Translations under genes and position numbers: made by a program
From: JABIAG01 sp964561995
Lineage (GTDB): Archaea > Nanobdellota > Nanobdellia > Woesearchaeales > JABIAG01
Length of the DNA stretch: 64,000 nt
NCBI GenBank assembly: GCA_964561995.1
Contig: CAZLQZ010000007.1
Coordinates: forward strand, 1 to 64,000
Direction: 5' to 3'
Part shown: in pieces, positions 61,239-64,000 of the stretch
Position numbering within the stretch: position 1 is the stretch's first letter
How the letters are laid out: the number at the start of each line of letters is the position of its first letter
The notes under the pieces: generated by a model
The model's database searches: none
Seen by the model: the letters and a program-made list of their open reading frames with translations, nothing else
Told to the model about the DNA's origin: nothing

Positions 61239-62128
61239 TGTTTAACCTTTAATTTTTTCATTAATGACAAATGTGTTAAGTCTGCTGATTCTTCTACAAT
61301 TTTAATTGCATGAGCTATTATCTGAGAGTTGTTTTTTGTCAGGGTTTTTGAAGCTTTCTCTCTGATTAGTTGTTTGAGGTCAATTAACTCTTTTACTTTT
61401 TCATAGCTTGAATGATAATATACTTCGAATGCTTTTAAAAGAGATTCTTTTGAAATGTTAATAATTTCTTTTAATTCGTCATTTTTTTTAATTTTATTAT
61501 CTATATCTGTTCTCCAAAATCTTAAGATATCATCTCCTATCTGTTCTAAAGAAAATGAGAAAGCAAACATAATTTTTCCTTCTTCTTGATTGGAATAATT
61601 TCTTTTCATTATTGATCTTTGTAAAAATAGTGTGAATTTATTTATTTCTTGATCTTTTTTTTGTACTGTTAAAATGTCTTCTTTTTCTTTTCCAAATACT
61701 GAATTTATTGCGGAATTGTAAAATCTAATTATCATTTGAAAAACTCTTTTAAATACTTCATCTAAATTTTCAGATAATGCTCCGCTTATTTCTTTAATTG
61801 TATAGTTGTTTTCTTTTTGATCGATTATAGCGTAGCCGACATTTTGATTTAATCCAGGATATATTTTGCAGTTTTCAATTTTAATTTCATCAATTCCTTT
61901 TGCATAAGCAGAATTAATGTAAATGTATTTCATTCTTTTATTAAAACCATTCATGTCAATTTTGGTTTTTTTGCTTGTAACTTGCTTGCAGGATCGGATA
62001 ATTAGGTCTTTTTCACCCATTTCCAAATCTACTTCGTCTCCTGCTTTAACGCCTATATTTCTTACCCATTCAATTGGTAATGTAATTGTTACTGCTTGTC
62101 CGGCTTGTTTTATCAGTTTTCGTTTCAT
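61235..62128 (-). CDS. AbrB-PhoU type phosphate-uptake regulator-like protein
   Basis: 297 residues from the ATG at 62128, about 25-30 bases after TATA-like CATTTATATATT; a longer in-frame start (62233) would be upstream of it. The N terminus KRKLIKQAGQAVTITLPIEW and GVKAGDEVDLEMGE is a SpoVT/AbrB DNA-binding fold, and two PhoU-like helical repeats follow. In archaea such proteins accompany phosphate uptake or signalling; no transporter adjoins. Confidence 0.85.
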   Translation of the reverse strand: MKRKLIKQAGQAVTITLPIEWVRNIGVKAGDEVDLEMGEKDLIIRSCKQVTSKKTKIDMNGFNKRMKYIYINSAYAKGIDEIKIENCKIYPGLNQNVGYAIIDQKENNYTIKEISGALSENLDEVFKRVFQMIIRFYNSAINSVFGKEKEDILTVQKKDQEINKFTLFLQRSIMKRNYSNQEEGKIMFAFSFSLEQIGDDILRFWRTDIDNKIKKNDELKEIINISKESLLKAFEVYYHSSYEKVKELIDLKQLIREKASKTLTKNNSQIIAHAIKIVEESADLTHLSLMKKLKVKQ

Positions 62129-62206
62129 ATTTATATAATTGATATAAATGATATAAGAAATATATAAATGTTTCTTTATGTTAATATGTTTTACGAGGTA
62201 ATAAAA

Positions 62207-63010
62207 ATGAAATATGTTGATTTGCACATGCACACCATTTATTCAGATGGTACATTAATGCCTGAAGATAATGTAAGAAATGCAGCAATGTTGGGAACTC
62301 AAGTAGTGGCAATAACAGACCATGATTCAACAAAGGGTTATCAAAGGGCTTTAAAAGAAGGGCAAGAGTGGGATGTTAAAGTTTTATCTGGTGTTGAGAT
62401 TACAACTCCTAAATTTCATATTTTAGGTTATAATTTTGATGTTGAAAATAGATCTTTTCAAGAATTACTCACTTATTCAAGAGAATGTCAAGCAAATATT
62501 GTAAGACAAAAAATAGAGATATTAAAAGATCAAGGTGTTCCAATAACTTTTGAAAAGTTGTACAATAGATTTCCAGAATCAAGATTGGGTACTGGCAATT
62601 TAACAATGACTTTAGTTTTAGATAAAGAATGTAGAAAGTATAACGGTGAATTAACTTATTTGGACGCTTATTACAAATATCTTGGTAACGGAACGCTTGC
62701 AAAAACAGTAGAATGTCCTAAAGTAACTGCTAAAGATGCAATTAGTGGTATTCATCAAGCTGGTGGAATTGCAATAGTGGCGCATCCTTTTAAGCAAGTT
62801 TCAAGTCCAAAAGAATTAAGTGATTTGATTAAACTTGAAATTAATGGTTTAGAAATTCAACCTAATTATAGTGGTAAAAATAAACCATTTAAAGAATTTG
62901 CAAAAGAGCAAGGATTAATTATTACTTATGGTAGTGATTATCATGGTCCTTTGTATCTTGATAGGCCTTTACTGCAAAGAAATGGAAACTTGAGTCATTT
63001 TTTTAAATAA
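62207..63010 (+). CDS. PHP-domain phosphoesterase (TrpH-like)
   Basis: 267 residues from the ATG at 62207, with GAGGTA upstream; an earlier ATG (62168) is rejected. HMHTIYSDGT (about 7-16), ITDHDS near 40 and GSDYHG near 246 are the metal-binding histidines and aspartates of the PHP fold. It removes phosphate from small molecules or nucleotide ends (3',5'-nucleoside bisphosphatase is the best-known TrpH activity). It overlaps the end of the AlkD-like gene by 16 bases. Confidence 0.88.
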   Translation: MKYVDLHMHTIYSDGTLMPEDNVRNAAMLGTQVVAITDHDSTKGYQRALKEGQEWDVKVLSGVEITTPKFHILGYNFDVENRSFQELLTYSRECQANIVRQKIEILKDQGVPITFEKLYNRFPESRLGTGNLTMTLVLDKECRKYNGELTYLDAYYKYLGNGTLAKTVECPKVTAKDAISGIHQAGGIAIVAHPFKQVSSPKELSDLIKLEINGLEIQPNYSGKNKPFKEFAKEQGLIITYGSDYHGPLYLDRPLLQRNGNLSHFFK

Positions 63011-63684
63011 CTTTTTCTTTTATTTTCTTCAAATCTTTCAATAGCGTATCTTAATGTGGTTCTGGGCATTTGTTTGATATGTTTATTTAAGAATTCTTCT
63101 AAAACTTTTTGATCTTTTTTCCCTACTTCTCTTAACATCCAACCAATGGATTTGTGAATTAAATCGTGTTTATCATTAAGTAATATTTCTGAAATTTTTA
63201 ATGTATCTTTGAATTGTCTTTCTCTTATAAAAGTCCAAGTAGACACAATGGCTATTCTTTTTTCCCATAGGTTTTGACTTTTTGCTAGTTTGTATAAAAT
63301 GTCTTTATCTTTATTTAATAAATAATTTCCAACAATCTTTGGAGCCGATAAATCAACTAAATCCCAGTTGTTTATTTTGGTGGTGTTTTTAAGATAATAC
63401 TTGTAAATTTCTTCTTTTTTTCCATTTTCAAAATTATGTACTAATAGTAAAATTGCAACCATTCGTTCTTCATGAATCTTGGAATGCAGTAATATGTCAA
63501 TTTCATTAAATGGTAAGTCTTTGAATTTCTTTGCAATTTTTCTTGAATCTGGAACTTTAATTCCTAAGAATATATCACCTTCACCATATTGTCCTTTGCC
63601 TGTTTTAAAAAATCCTTGAAGAACTTTAGCTTGTTGTTTATTTTCTAGTTTTTTGAGTTCTTGTTGAACTAAGGATGCTTTCAT
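62995..63684 (-). CDS. DNA alkylation repair protein (AlkD-like HEAT repeats)
   Basis: 229 residues made of short HEAT-like helix pairs. IKVPDSRKIAKKFKDLPF near 42-59, NNWDLVDLSAPKIVGNYLL near 104-122 and IHKSIGWMLREVGKKD near 174-189 match AlkD glycosylases, which excise N3- and N7-alkylated purines without flipping. The Trp-Asp of NNWDLVD corresponds to the catalytic region. Repair role by family. Confidence 0.88.
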   Translation of the reverse strand: MKASLVQQELKKLENKQQAKVLQGFFKTGKGQYGEGDIFLGIKVPDSRKIAKKFKDLPFNEIDILLHSKIHEERMVAILLLVHNFENGKKEEIYKYYLKNTTKINNWDLVDLSAPKIVGNYLLNKDKDILYKLAKSQNLWEKRIAIVSTWTFIRERQFKDTLKISEILLNDKHDLIHKSIGWMLREVGKKDQKVLEEFLNKHIKQMPRTTLRYAIERFEENKRKSYLKK

Positions 63685-63768
63685 GATTTTATGGTAATTG
63701 TTTTTGTATAAAAAAGTTTTGTTAGAATGTGGTTTTAGCTATTACTTATTTTTGTTGAAAAGAAATAA

Positions 63769-63911
63769 TAGCCCCGCCCAGATTCGAACTGGAGTCCCCG
63801 GACATTTTCATCAAAAACTTCAGATAATCTTTGTTTTTTGATTCCAAAATCCGAGATGATTGACCACTACACTCCGCAAAACAACCTTTCGGTTAATTTT
63901 TCCACGGGGCT
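63769..63911 (-). tRNA. tRNA-Gln (TTG) with two introns
   Basis: Exons 63911-63902, 63871-63844 and 63803-63769 join to 73 nt: acceptor AGCCCCG/CGGGGCT, anticodon stem TCGGA/TCCGG, anticodon TTG (63845-63847), T stem TCCAG/CTGGG, discriminator A. Intron 1 (63872-63901, 30 nt) lies in the D arm, about position 10/11: core helix CCGT/GCGG, inner hairpin AAAA.AACC-GAAA-GGTT.TTTT closed by a GNRA loop. Intron 2 (63804-63843, 40 nt) is at 37/38, with core helix TTTT/GAAA and an 8-base inner helix ATCAAAAA/TTTTTGAT. Boundaries of intron 1 could shift by one base without changing the product. Confidence 0.92.
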
Positions 63912-64000
63912 AATTCGAGGCTATTAAATGTTAGTGAAACGTATCTATTTTTAAATTTAATGAATTTATTCTACTTTTTAAGCTTGATCTTGGTATATAA

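Noticed and set aside
1..64000. CRISPR array, insertion sequence with transposase, or integrase
   Set aside because: No regularly spaced repeats, no transposase- or integrase-like ORF were seen; the LAGLIDADG gene and the BRO-N gene are the only mobile-type elements.

Overview
The window is archaeal and strongly A+T-rich. Diagnostic genes are the 20S proteasome beta subunit, the thermosome, the KH/beta-CASP termination factor aCPSF1 (FttA), prefoldin beta, KEOPS Pcc1, RNA polymerase subunit P, eL43, XPD helicase, a half-length Hel308 and an archaeal RecJ-like DHH nuclease. Promoters look archaeal: A/T-rich TATA boxes often lie about 25 bases before the ATG (leaderless), while other genes have GAGG-type Shine-Dalgarno sites. 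Intron-rich tRNAs, a bacterial-type aspartyl-tRNA synthetase and a half-length helicase suggest a DPANN archaeon (Woesearchaeota/Pacearchaeota-like). That placement is inference.

Layout. 1-8.1 kb: tRNA-Ser, aspS, a MATE exporter, a DUF4405/lipoprotein pair, a two-intron tRNA-Arg overlapped by an antisense LAGLIDADG endonuclease, psmB, fttA and a LURP-one-like membrane protein. 8.1-16 kb: glutaredoxin, the C-terminal half of Hel308, a short zinc-ribbon ORF, small membrane and flavin proteins, and a MacB-type export operon (ATPase, surface protein, two permeases). 16.1-17.7 kb: thermosome. 17.7-30.4 kb: a branched-chain-amino-acid-type (Liv) ABC cluster with one LivH/LivM/LivG/LivF core, five intact substrate-binding proteins, three intact TrmB-like regulators and the scar of a fourth binding-protein/regulator pair. 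LivG is the last gene of an HTH-nucleotidyltransferase/HEPN operon. 30.5-34.8 kb: a small MscS channel, winged-helix genes, the information-processing operon eL43-rpo12-pcc1-pfdB-UPF0147, tRNA-Pro with an intron, a GalU-like nucleotidyltransferase and an orphan response regulator.

34.9-41.2 kb: a probable DNA-damage and defence block. A BRO-N/DinD-like gene and the radical SAM/DUF4130 DNA-repair pair have duplicated promoters with paired CAYTGGACA sites. A RelE-type toxin-antitoxin pair and XPD follow. 41.2-55.6 kb: one long leftward surface-glycan locus with two initiating phosphoglycosyl transferases, eight glycosyltransferases, an acetyltransferase, a Wzy-like polymerase, a receptor-like Ser/Thr kinase with a LamG ectodomain, a membrane protein and a sulfotransferase. 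55.7-64 kb: housekeeping genes (MarR-like regulator, HAD, RecJ-like, uS15, Cys-rich metal-binding proteins, permuted GTPase, AbrB/PhoU regulator, PHP, AlkD) and a two-intron tRNA-Gln.

The most notable signals are the tRNA introns (three of four tRNAs, two carrying a noncanonical second intron with a recognisable bulge-helix-bulge fold), the modular many-sensors/one-transporter Liv cluster with its deletion scar and MNT/HEPN-linked ATPase, the duplicated operator-promoters of the repair block, and the LamG receptor kinase at the end of the glycan locus. All functional assignments come from reading motifs; no database search was run.
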